A DNA stretch of 42,959 nucleotides from RGIG4608 sp045637205. Its GTDB lineage: Bacteria > Bacillota > Clostridia > Oscillospirales > CAG-272. The position numbers were made by a program, and so were the translations under genes. The stretch lies in assembly GCA_045637205.1 (NCBI GenBank), contig JAZTYY010000040.1, forward strand, positions 1 to 42,959. Direction: 5' to 3'. Below are positions 35,901 through 42,959 of this stretch, in pieces (position 1 is the stretch's first letter; each line of letters opens with the position of its first letter). The notes under the pieces were generated by a model. That model saw nothing but the letters and a program-made list of their open reading frames with translations, was not told the origin of the DNA and did no database searches.

Positions 35901-37379
35901 GAAGAAACAAATTCGGGACTTGACAAAACTTTCCAATACGAGTATAATGGAATCGGAAATATTAGCAAGCTAACAACAAACGGAACCATTGTTAATTTCG
36001 GTTACACCAACGACAGATTGACCTCATACAATGGCAAGACCATTACATATAATGCCAACGGTGCCGTTAAGTCATATGACGGTTGGAACTACACATGGAA
36101 TAAGGGAAAGCTTTCAGGAATTTCAAAAACATCAATCGGCTCAATTGCTCGTGCTGCGGTAAAACCCATTACAACTTCTACCAAGAACTACACATTTACC
36201 TATAATGCTCTTGGTCAGAGAACCAACAGTCAGTATTCACACACTTGGACAGCTAGTGGTCTTAGCCCCGTTCAGCCCGGCGATGTTACTGGCTTCAATA
36301 GGGGTTACACTTACGATCACTCTGGTAGATTAATTCGCGAAACCATTAGCACAACTATTCACGGAGTCGGCACTGAATCCTCAGAACTTGTGTACCTTTA
36401 TGATGAAAATTCAATCGTTGGCATACAGTACACAAAAGGTTCAACATCTAATGCATATTACTTCCAGAGAAACCTCTTTGGCGACGTTGTTGCAATTTAT
36501 GACACAAACGGAACTAAGGTTGTTGAGTATGCTTACGATGCTTGGGGTAACTGCACTATTAAGGGTACTACAACTAACTACGTTGTGGCTCATGCAAATC
36601 CCATCAGATATCGCGGTTATTACTACGATGCTGATACAAACCTCTATTATATCAATGCAAGATACTATTCCCCCGAATGGAGAAGATTTATTTCCCCTGA
36701 CGATACTGCTTATCTTAACCCCAAAAATGTAAACGGCCTCAATCTTTACTGTTATGGTAATAATAATCCGATAAACGTTCAATATAGCACATTAATGACG
36801 CATGAAAATAATATTAGGGGTAAAATGATTATTTCTATCCTACCACTAGTTACAGCTGGAACAACATCTTTTAATATTGTCGGATTAAATTACAATAAAT
36901 TACTTAAAAACGCACTATTATCTTTATCAGAGGTTTCCGGCACATTATTTTATTCATTGACCAATAATGGTCAAGTAATGATCAAATATCATCAAATTTT
37001 CGATGGTGTTGATGGATTTACTACTTTGAATAGTTTACCACATCCTGTTAATAATTTATTCAAAGGGTTAAGCATCGGTCTATCGGTAGTTGATACACTT
37101 AATGCTGGATTTGAAAGTTATAATTCTGGCCACTCATTGGGTCAAGGTGTTTTAAATGTTGCATTAACTGGCGGAAAAAATTATGTAGTGTATAAAGCTA
37201 GCACTTATGTGACCACTGCCGTAGGTAAATGGGTAGGAACAAAACTAGGAGCATCAATAGGATCTTGGGCGGGTCCAGTAGGTACGGTTGTTGGAGTTGC
37301 AATCGGTACTTTAGCCGGATATTTGATTGATGAATTCGGTGACGACATAATTGATTGGATTATAGGCTGCTTTGATTAG
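32928..37379 (+). CDS. Rhs-repeat polymorphic toxin-like protein
   Basis: 1483 aa with an AAAAGGAGG ribosome site. There is no signal peptide or N-terminal membrane segment. Residues about 300-435 look like a beta-sandwich carbohydrate-binding-type insert (VLSGWMNVASSD, TWQYFAFSFN). YD/Rhs repeats run through about 560-1240 and end in the core signature RYRGYYYDADTNLYYINARY near 1225-1245, then NLYCYGNNNPIN. The last 200 residues are a variable tip, hydrophobic and glycine-rich (GASIGSWAGPVGTVVGVAIG), ending DDIIDWIIGCFD. A pore-forming or membrane-active tip is inferred. The usual DPxG motif after the core is missing. A membrane protein gene follows. Confidence 0.88.
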   Translation: MSNTYVKKYDVGQVKVDLPSATYIHELPLLSFGDVLHTINLSLVYNHKMYRDGINTSFINPGFRINLQKQINFENNIPKFLQDENGQCVPLTYWNSGALYTFEDDSKRILRRLGSTYELENPDRSKEYYSEAGRITSIVDKYGETILLYTYNGSNQLISITYRGTKTIEFGYLANKLYSITYAGKTTTIGYDDTRLTVAHYSDVDYHFNTSYNNFVVYSTDAGEEYSDTCSRKYICSVNGNTLVASKVVCGTNVDTTTYNFWDYSEATSVCNFVDVTDKFGVTSRIQLENRKPAYSYELTDNFFDGEAMGDPIYTGTVFSHNSKDIMGPQSKSSGLKLEEMVANYWHVGITSRENITGRLVLSGWMNVASSDSCTFTIRKPGIPDHEYCVTHSVPVIKDQTWQYFAFSFNINNMIEITVTTDIPTIYLKDLRLTFQSGTILSETPVYVASVEDVFIHERSDGDKILTIDECKFYIGNTLLNQKVTCTDVLKYKINQMYRAHSNEIYYDDCKGVTVRSNPFVMKYDEGDATYTVPVTSLAVGTKKYKKAKEYITKTNFYTVNDSTHLMSKSFTSAGYYKEDVYDEYLNLISSTVEGVTTTYVRNSKGMVTSQKITAIGTTEEIVTSASYDDNCTKVISTTNEFGVTTTYQTDEVWGLINQAFVDGNNVVSNEYDMNKLALTKKLFSSDANGRNNTLDYSNGRLSSLTSNTLNYTFEYTPKDELASVSKNNNLVETHNYCDNVENTENTEKETVVYNNYENSHSEIQHFDEYGRLKNIEDVLINTYSISATYNDDPKITNDIVRYEKSDTDDITGKLATTQDLTRGETLKYAYENGQLSRVATVDITGIIKEEMFEYDVANRLTEDRLCYEANNQKIFKSVIEYEKEESDPTADGKVKKYSCYLNNSTSPIVETENTFDSFNRVDSKCYRMNGKEFKKEITYDKTRPSNISDKLNNVEFANTSYEYDNMGRISSVSTGGQITSYTYDEYGQLIEETNSGLDKTFQYEYNGIGNISKLTTNGTIVNFGYTNDRLTSYNGKTITYNANGAVKSYDGWNYTWNKGKLSGISKTSIGSIARAAVKPITTSTKNYTFTYNALGQRTNSQYSHTWTASGLSPVQPGDVTGFNRGYTYDHSGRLIRETISTTIHGVGTESSELVYLYDENSIVGIQYTKGSTSNAYYFQRNLFGDVVAIYDTNGTKVVEYAYDAWGNCTIKGTTTNYVVAHANPIRYRGYYYDADTNLYYINARYYSPEWRRFISPDDTAYLNPKNVNGLNLYCYGNNNPINVQYSTLMTHENNIRGKMIISILPLVTAGTTSFNIVGLNYNKLLKNALLSLSEVSGTLFYSLTNNGQVMIKYHQIFDGVDGFTTLNSLPHPVNNLFKGLSIGLSVVDTLNAGFESYNSGHSLGQGVLNVALTGGKNYVVYKASTYVTTAVGKWVGTKLGASIGSWAGPVGTVVGVAIGTLAGYLIDEFGDDIIDWIIGCFD
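35918..36775 (+). repeat. Rhs core repeat, copy A (inside the full-length gene)
   Basis: The block begins at ACTTGACAAAACTTTCC and ends after the codons for NNNPIN. It is closely similar to 38114-39050 and 40165-41102. An internal segment near 35949-36015 is shorter and different from the other two copies. It contains TTGACA (35920-35925), 17 bases and TATAAT (35943-35948). Confidence 0.9.
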
Positions 37380-37443
37380 AAAAGTGGTTTATTCACCTAT
37401 ATATTTAATTTAGATACAATTCTGAGAAAGGTTTAGAGCAATT

Positions 37444-38001
37444 ATGAAATTCAAAAGGAATTTAACAGTATCGTTTGCATGCGTTTTAAGTGAATTTTTT
37501 ATATCACTTATTCCCGCACTTTTTATTATTGGATTATCTTTGAAATTAGCTACTTTTATTGAACTTTGTAAAATAACTATTTGCTTAACGCCCATTGTTC
37601 TTTTCCTTTCAAACATACTAATATATTTAATCAGTTTGATATTCCAATGTTTTCAAAAAATGACCATTACATTAAAGGACGAATGTATGGTAATAGCAAA
37701 TCGTGGGACATTATCGACTATTTATTATAAAGACATAACTAACATACATTTTGATTTGGGGGAATTTAGTAGAACACACTCTACTCCTGTGACATTAGAG
37801 TTGTATTTCAAAGAAAGTGGTGATTCACTTTTTATAACAAATCCTTCTTTACTTATGACACATTTAATCAAGAAAAAATGTCCAACCGCAAAAATCAATT
37901 ATGAGGGTTTGAAAAGAGGTCTTTATTTTTTAGCAATTAGCACAATAACTGCGATAGTTATAGTAATTTTGGAACATCTCGGTATACCTTGGATGGACTG
38001 A
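37444..38001 (+). CDS. Putative immunity protein 1, membrane, PH-like
   Basis: 185 aa, starting 64 bases after the rhs stop. Two membrane segments lie at about 9-31 and 44-70. A small beta domain (about 72-150, TITLKDECMVIANRGTLS then YYKDITNIHFD) resembles bacterial PH-like domains. A last hydrophobic segment lies at about 160-178. Position directly behind a toxin tip suggests an immunity protein, and a membrane location fits a membrane-active toxin. I do not recognise the family. Confidence 0.7.
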   Translation: MKFKRNLTVSFACVLSEFFISLIPALFIIGLSLKLATFIELCKITICLTPIVLFLSNILIYLISLIFQCFQKMTITLKDECMVIANRGTLSTIYYKDITNIHFDLGEFSRTHSTPVTLELYFKESGDSLFITNPSLLMTHLIKKKCPTAKINYEGLKRGLYFLAISTITAIVIVILEHLGIPWMD

Positions 38002-38011
38002 ATAAGAATAT

Positions 38012-38113
38012 TATTAATATTGCCATATTAATATAAATTAAAGGCGAGGAGAAATCCTCGCCTTTTCTTATTAAAATGGGCGCTTCGCCACGGTAACGAT
38101 TCTCTGCTCCGCC
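38012..38113 (+). repeat. Cassette-end repeat, copy 1, with GNRA terminator
   Basis: An AT-rich inverted repeat (TATTAATAT 38012-38020, ATATTAATA 38025-38033) is followed by the terminator hairpin AAGGCGAGGA-GAAA-TCCTCGCCTT (38041-38064) and T-rich tail. Then comes a conserved stretch to the Rhs core boundary (GGTAACGATTCTCTGCTCCG). The same element occurs at 40064 and 42236. Confidence 0.88.
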
Positions 38114-39050
38114 ACTTGACAAAACTTTCCAATACGAGTATAATAATGATAACAACCCCGACATTGGAAATGTATGGTCTGTCAAGACATATTCATATAC
38201 CCCCGCTGGTACAGAGCTGAGTGGTACTCCAACCACGACCTCGTTTAACTATAGCAATACCGCACACCCCGATAGATTGACCTCATACAATGGCAAGACC
38301 ATTACATATAATGCGAATGGTGGAGTTGCATCATATGATGGTTGGAACTACACATGGAATAAGGGAAAGCTTTCAGGAATTTCAAAAATCTCGATTGGTT
38401 CAATTGCTCGCGCTCCCGCAAAGCCCATTACAACTTCTACCAAGAATTACACGTTTGCATATAATGCTTTTGGTCAGAGAATCAGTAGTCAGTATTCACA
38501 CACTTGGACAAGTGGTGGTCTTAGTCCCATTCAGCCGGGTGATGTTACTTCATACAATAAAAATTATACTTATGACTCCACAGGTAGATTGATTGAAGAA
38601 GTAATAAACGGCGAAAGATACGTAACAGGTTCTTTCACTAACAAACTGAGATATCTTTACGATGCTAACGGAATGGTCGGAGTTGAATACACCAACGGTG
38701 CCAATACTGACGCATATTACTATCTCAGAAACCTCTTGGGCGACGTTGTTGCAATCTACGATTCCAACGGTGTTAGAGTGGTTGAATATGCTTACGATGC
38801 TTGGGGCAACTGCACTGTCAAAGGCACAACCTCTAATTATAACCTCGCTTACGATAACCCCATCAGATACCGCGGTTACTACTACGATGCTGACACAAAC
38901 CTCTATTATCTCAATGCTCGTTATTATTCCCCTGAGTTTAGAAGATTTATTTCTCCCGATAAAACATCTTATCTTGATTCCGAAAATGTAAACGGTCTCA
39001 ATCTTTACTGCTATTGTGGTAATGATCCTATTAACTATGCCGATCCAAGT
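38114..39050 (+). repeat. Rhs core repeat, copy B
   Basis: Homologous to 35918-36775 and 40165-41102. It shares with copy C a longer internal segment encoding NDNNPDIGNVWSVKTYSYTP. The homology ends just after DPSG. Confidence 0.9.
38116..38144 (+). promoter_or_regulatory. Consensus promoter at the start of orphan cassette 1
   Basis: TTGACA (38116-38121), exactly 17 bases and TATAAT (38139-38144), at the first bases of the Rhs core homology. It also encodes LDKTFQYEYN in frame. Confidence 0.6.
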
Positions 39051-39560
39051 GGGTGCATTACTCTAGAAGCGGCAATAATAGCTTTTTGCATCGGTGCAGT
39101 TTTAGGAGCCATATACGGCGGTATATCTGCCGCAGCAAATGGTCAAAATGTTTGGATTGGTATGGCTATAGGTGCTGCTGTAGGGGGGGTGACTGGCCTA
39201 ATAACAGAAGCTGCATCCGTACCTACAATGCTTGTATTGACTTTTTTTGTTGGCGCTGGCGGTGATGTTCTATCTCAATTATTCTTAGAACAAAAATCGT
39301 GGCAGGATATCAACGTAAATTCCGCTTTATGGGCCGGTCTAAGCAATGCATTGTTGGCGGGGGTAGGAAAAGGCATTTCCAAAGGCGGCAATACTGAAAT
39401 ATTTTCACGCCTTGAAAGCATCCTATTTGGAACAATGACAAATAGTCCACTATTAGCTTTGGGCATGGTTAATAACATGATAATTTCCAAACATTCTACT
39501 GTATATACATTTAATGACTTGAATTTGGATGTAAATAAAATACTTATAGGAGAAAACTAA
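38277..39560 (+). CDS. Orphan Rhs C-terminal cassette 1
   Basis: 427 aa if started at TTG 38277. The frame is actually open from 38097, just after a TAA. No ATG with a ribosome site lies near the start, so it is probably a displaced, normally untranslated module. Residues 1-257 repeat the Rhs core end (RYRGYYYDADTNLYYLNARY, NLYCYCGNDPIN) and keep the ADPSG motif. Residues 258-427 form a different hydrophobic tip (GAVLGAIYGGISAAANGQ, WIGMAIGAAVGGVTG). The downstream immunity-like gene overlaps its stop by one base. It can donate its tip to the full-length gene by recombination in the core. That is inference from known Rhs biology. Confidence 0.75.
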   Translation: MTSYNGKTITYNANGGVASYDGWNYTWNKGKLSGISKISIGSIARAPAKPITTSTKNYTFAYNAFGQRISSQYSHTWTSGGLSPIQPGDVTSYNKNYTYDSTGRLIEEVINGERYVTGSFTNKLRYLYDANGMVGVEYTNGANTDAYYYLRNLLGDVVAIYDSNGVRVVEYAYDAWGNCTVKGTTSNYNLAYDNPIRYRGYYYDADTNLYYLNARYYSPEFRRFISPDKTSYLDSENVNGLNLYCYCGNDPINYADPSGCITLEAAIIAFCIGAVLGAIYGGISAAANGQNVWIGMAIGAAVGGVTGLITEAASVPTMLVLTFFVGAGGDVLSQLFLEQKSWQDINVNSALWAGLSNALLAGVGKGISKGGNTEIFSRLESILFGTMTNSPLLALGMVNNMIISKHSTVYTFNDLNLDVNKILIGEN

Positions 39561-40069
39561 TGTTAATTTTTAAACAAAAACCAATAAAAGGGATAATATT
39601 TTTATATGTAATTATGTGTGTGGGCCTATCTATTTTACCAACATGGATGTTTATACATACCATAATTACCGAGGGTTTTTCGCTAGAGAATTTATTGGGT
39701 TGGTTTTTACTTTTTTGTTTGCCTATACTTATTGCGCAACTTGGGCTTTTATCACATATAGAGTGGTTTGAAATATATGATGATAGAATAGTAGCTAAAA
39801 ATATATTTCATACCAAAAATAATGTTTTCTTTTGTAATGTTCAAGAAGTAAAAGAAGTTACTATAAACGTCACAAATCACGATACGGAGCGATTTTATAT
39901 TTTCTATGACGGTAGGAAAGATTATAAGGATATATTTGGTGAAATGGAACCATACAACAGAAGAAAATATAACCTTCTAATTCATAAAACTCCTGAACTT
40001 GAGGAATTTTTAACAAAACGTTTTGATATTGAAATCATATATCGTAAGTATTTTAATAAGTATTATTAA
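39560..40069 (+). CDS. Putative immunity protein 2, membrane, PH-like
   Basis: 169 aa. The ATG overlaps the stop of the preceding cassette (TAATG), and an AGGAG site lies just upstream, so it can be translated independently. Membrane segments lie at about 10-35 and 46-66. A beta-rich domain follows (FEIYDDRIVAKNIFHTKNN, VQEVKEVTI). The architecture matches immunity protein 1, though the sequence is different. Its stop codon lies within the cassette-end inverted repeat. Confidence 0.72.
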   Translation: MLIFKQKPIKGIIFLYVIMCVGLSILPTWMFIHTIITEGFSLENLLGWFLLFCLPILIAQLGLLSHIEWFEIYDDRIVAKNIFHTKNNVFFCNVQEVKEVTINVTNHDTERFYIFYDGRKDYKDIFGEMEPYNRRKYNLLIHKTPELEEFLTKRFDIEIIYRKYFNKYY

Positions 40070-40164
40070 TAATGCCATATTAATATATATTAAAGGCACG
40101 GAGAAATCCGTGCCTTTTCTGTTAAAATGGACGTTTTGCAACGGTAACGATTCTCTGCTCCGCC
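40064..40164 (+). repeat. Cassette-end repeat, copy 2, with GNRA terminator
   Basis: TATTAATAA/ATATTAATA (40064-40085) is followed by AAAGGCACGGA-GAAA-TCCGTGCCTTT (40092-40117) and a T tail, then the conserved stretch to the core boundary. The stem differs from copy 1 by compensatory changes. Confidence 0.88.
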
Positions 40165-41102
40165 ACTTGACAAAACTTTCCAATACGAGTATAATAATGA
40201 TAACAACCCCGACATTGGAAATGTATGGTCTGTTAAGACATATTCATATACCCCCGCTGGTACAGAACCGAGTGGTACTCCAACCACAACCTCGTTTAAC
40301 TATAGCAATACTACACATCCCGACAGATTGACCTCATACAATGGCAAGACCATTACGTATAATGCGAATGGTGGAGTTGCATCATATGACGGTTGGAACT
40401 ACACTTGGAGTAATGGAAAACTTTCAGGGATTTCAAAAACCTCGATTGGTTCAATTGCTCGTGCCGCAGTAAAACCCATCACAACTTCAACCAAGAATTA
40501 TACGTTTGATTATAATGCTTTTGGTCAGAGAATCAGTAGTCAGTATTCACACACTTGGACAAGTGGTGGTCTTAGCCCCGTTCAGCCCGGTGATGTTACT
40601 GCGATAAATAGGGGTTATATTTATGATCACTCCGGCAGACTTATTCGCGAAAACATTAGTAAGACTATTCATCTAGTAGGCACCGAATCCTCACAGATTG
40701 TATATCTTTATGATGCAAGTGGCGTAGTTGGAATTGAATATTCCAAGGGTTCCAATGTAAATACTTATTACTTCCTCAGAAATCTACAAGGCGACGTTGT
40801 TGCAATCTACGATTCAAATGGTGTCAAGGTAGTTGAATATGCTTACGACGCTTGGGGCAACTGCACTATTAAGAGTTCCACTACCAATTACGACCTCGCT
40901 AATGATAACCCAATTCGTTATAGAGGATATTACTATGACGAAGGCACAAACCTCTACTATCTCAACGCAAGATACTATTCTCCCGAATGGCGTAGATTTA
41001 TCTCTCCTGACGACACTTCATATCTTGATCACGAATCCGTAAATGGTCTTAACCTCTATTGCTACTGCAATAACGATCCTGTTAATTTCGTCGATCCAAG
41101 TG
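40165..41102 (+). repeat. Rhs core repeat, copy C
   Basis: Homologous to copies A and B, ending just after DPSG. The middle part (GGAATCC-like codons for HLVGTESSQIVYLYD) is closer to copy A than to copy B, which suggests past recombination between copies. Confidence 0.88.
40167..40195 (+). promoter_or_regulatory. Consensus promoter at the start of orphan cassette 2
   Basis: TTGACA (40167-40172), 17 bases and TATAAT (40190-40195), in the same position as in cassette 1. Confidence 0.6.
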
Positions 41103-41659
41103 GGAATTTTGTGATTACATTATCAGCAGTTTTATGGGCTGCTGCAATTGGATTTGGTGTTGGAGCTGTTTCGGGAGCAGTTTATGGCGGAATTACAGCT
41201 GCAGCAAATGGACAAGATGTGTGGGCAGGAATAGGAATTGGTGCTCTTACAGGTGGTATTATGGGAGCTGGAGCAGGTGTAGCATCATTGTTTATTGCTC
41301 CAATTCTTGCTGGAGGAGGCGTGGCTATTGGAGCAACATCTATTTCCGCTGGGGCTTCATTGGCAATTGGAACAGGAATTTCATTCGGTACGGGTGCCAT
41401 AGGAGGAGCTGTCTCTGATATATGGACACAGCATGTTAATAACGGAGCGATAACTGATATTGATTCTATTATTAATAGCGCATTTCAATGGGGATTTATC
41501 AATACTTTCGGTGCATTTATCGGATCTGTTGGAGGACCTCTCTCTAATTTAGAGACTGCTTTGATTACAGGTATATTCAATAATGTAACTGGGTCGGTTG
41601 GTTTAACTATTGATGCAATACGTGGTAAAAGTACCAGAAGAAAACCTATATTGGCGTAA
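40328..41659 (+). CDS. Orphan Rhs C-terminal cassette 2
   Basis: 443 aa if started at TTG 40328. The frame is open from 40148, after a TAA. It has no ribosome site at the start and no in-frame ATG until the tip. Residues 1-258 are the Rhs core end, with VDPSG. Residues 259-443 form a long glycine-zipper tip (GVGAVSGAVYGGITAAANGQ, then IGATSISAGASLAIGTG), ending in the basic tail GKSTRRKPILA. It is probably a silent module. Its cognate immunity-like gene begins 41 bases after the stop. Confidence 0.75.
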   Translation: MTSYNGKTITYNANGGVASYDGWNYTWSNGKLSGISKTSIGSIARAAVKPITTSTKNYTFDYNAFGQRISSQYSHTWTSGGLSPVQPGDVTAINRGYIYDHSGRLIRENISKTIHLVGTESSQIVYLYDASGVVGIEYSKGSNVNTYYFLRNLQGDVVAIYDSNGVKVVEYAYDAWGNCTIKSSTTNYDLANDNPIRYRGYYYDEGTNLYYLNARYYSPEWRRFISPDDTSYLDHESVNGLNLYCYCNNDPVNFVDPSGNFVITLSAVLWAAAIGFGVGAVSGAVYGGITAAANGQDVWAGIGIGALTGGIMGAGAGVASLFIAPILAGGGVAIGATSISAGASLAIGTGISFGTGAIGGAVSDIWTQHVNNGAITDIDSIINSAFQWGFINTFGAFIGSVGGPLSNLETALITGIFNNVTGSVGLTIDAIRGKSTRRKPILA

Positions 41660-41700
41660 CACAATATTCAATTGATTACTGATTTGTAAAGGAGATAACG

Positions 41701-42189
41701 ATGAAAAATATAGTGTATTCCTCTCGCTTTGCAGTGTGGTTTAATTTATTATCCATAAGCATCACCTTTGTGTTTTTGTTTTTTTCAATTTATCTATTAT
41801 TACTAAATCCAACAAATGCACCGGTTTATATACCAATTTTGATAATTTTCATTTTGTTTTTACTATTTTATTGCTTTTCCCTAAATCGATTTGGTTATAA
41901 AGTTATTTATGATAACAGCCGAAAAACTATTTGCAGGAAAGGTTTTATATGTGGTTACTCTTGCGAAATCAAAATCGATAATATTTTAGATATAATATCG
42001 GTTCCTTACCCAAGAGAAGGAGTGTATTATGTTGTGCTGGATTCATATAACTCAATATTTGATGGTGCACATAAGAAATCTTATATAAGAATAGAAAAAA
42101 CAAATAAAAATAAAAAGTTTATTGAACAATTTTGGGACAAACCAATAAAAGAATATAAACAGTATGAAGATTTGTTAAAACAAAAATAA
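41701..42189 (+). CDS. Putative immunity protein 3, membrane, PH-like
   Basis: 162 aa with an AAAGGAGA ribosome site. Membrane segments lie at about 12-35 and 42-60. A beta domain follows (YKVIYDNSRKTICRKGFI, IDNILDIISV) and then a lysine-rich tail. It shares the two-TM plus PH-like layout of the other two cassettes but not their sequence. It is probably the immunity partner of the tip in orphan cassette 2. Confidence 0.72.
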   Translation: MKNIVYSSRFAVWFNLLSISITFVFLFFSIYLLLLNPTNAPVYIPILIIFILFLLFYCFSLNRFGYKVIYDNSRKTICRKGFICGYSCEIKIDNILDIISVPYPREGVYYVVLDSYNSIFDGAHKKSYIRIEKTNKNKKFIEQFWDKPIKEYKQYEDLLKQK

Positions 42190-42235
42190 ACTTGTTTACA
42201 GATGGTTTCTTATATACACCACAGAATAAAAATAT

Positions 42236-42321
42236 TATTAATATTGCCATATTAATATAAATTTAAGGCACGGAGCAATCCGTGCCTTTTCTTATTAAAA
42301 TGGTCTTTTTGCCACGGTAAC
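42236..42321 (+). repeat. Cassette-end repeat, copy 3, with GNRA terminator
   Basis: TATTAATAT/ATATTAATA (42236-42257) is followed by AAGGCACGGA-GCAA-TCCGTGCCTT (42265-42288) and a T tail. The similarity to copies 1 and 2 stops at about 42321, marking the right end of the array. Confidence 0.88.
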
Positions 42322-42356
42322 AACCCTCGGTCTTTCGGAATAAAGAAAATTATCAA

Positions 42357-42386
42357 AACAAAAAAAGCACCTGATTTCAGGTGCTT
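42357..42386 (-). terminator. rRNA operon terminator
   Basis: On the minus strand, AAGCACCTG pairs with CAGGTGCTT across four bases and is followed by seven T. It lies about 95 bases past the 23S 3' end. Confidence 0.92.
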
Positions 42387-42479
42387 GATGTTTGCTCCGA
42401 TTGAGCATTGAAAACCGAATAAAGAAATTGGTTGAGAGTGAAACTCAAGTAACTGTGTAACGCTTGAGACCTTTATTGG

Positions 42480-42959
<480 letters not shown>

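Noticed and set aside
38012..42321. Integron-like cassette array with attC sites
   Set aside because: No integrase gene is visible, and the long core homology explains cassette exchange by homologous recombination.

Overview
The window looks like chromosome of an anaerobic, AT-rich Bacillota (class Clostridia, probably an uncultured gut-type member). Supporting features are RqcH, SLH surface protein, split transketolase, an iron-sulfur serine dehydratase, acetate kinase, MurA/Ddl/MreC wall genes and strong AGGAGG ribosome binding sites with textbook sigma-A promoters. No organism name can be given from sequence alone.

Layout. 1-9.8 kb: an intergenic repeat, tmcAL divergent from ackA, an unknown protein, a B12-binding radical SAM protein, a composite repeat, a P-loop ATPase, RqcH and an SLH protein. 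9.9-13.4 kb: RluA-type pseudouridine synthase, a DUF3810 membrane protein and murA. 13.4-17.6 kb: a lipoprotein with a pseudoknot-like leader, a small kinase-like ATPase, ligA and a wall amidase. 17.6-22 kb: a compact operon, rsmI-asd-DUF3006-methyltransferase-degenerate FolC-like protein, ending in a bidirectional terminator. 22-24.5 kb: ddl behind a gene fusing an XRE DNA-binding domain to L-serine dehydratase, with a palindromic operator on its own promoter. 24.5-28.3 kb: a SpoU methyltransferase, an EEP hydrolase, an M6-like metalloprotease lipoprotein and tRNA-Leu(UAG). 28.3-32.6 kb: a 77-aa orphan with a perfect consensus promoter, then the leftward unit tktN-tktC-mreC-nth-shikimate kinase-like.

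32.7-42.3 kb is the accessory part: an Rhs polymorphic-toxin array. One full Rhs gene (1483 aa) carries a glycine-rich hydrophobic C-terminal tip and is followed by a small membrane protein, the presumed immunity gene. Two orphan cassettes follow, each made of the same Rhs core 3' end, a different hydrophobic tip and a different two-TM immunity-like protein. Each unit ends in the same AT-rich inverted repeat plus GNRA-loop terminator. The homologous core block begins at a sequence that is also a perfect TTGACA-N17-TATAAT promoter. The orphan tips lack a usable start codon while the immunity genes have good ribosome sites, so the array may be a bank of silent toxin tips with expressed immunity genes. 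That functional reading is inference.

The right edge holds the 3' part of a leftward 23S rRNA gene, followed by a terminator with no room for a 5S gene.
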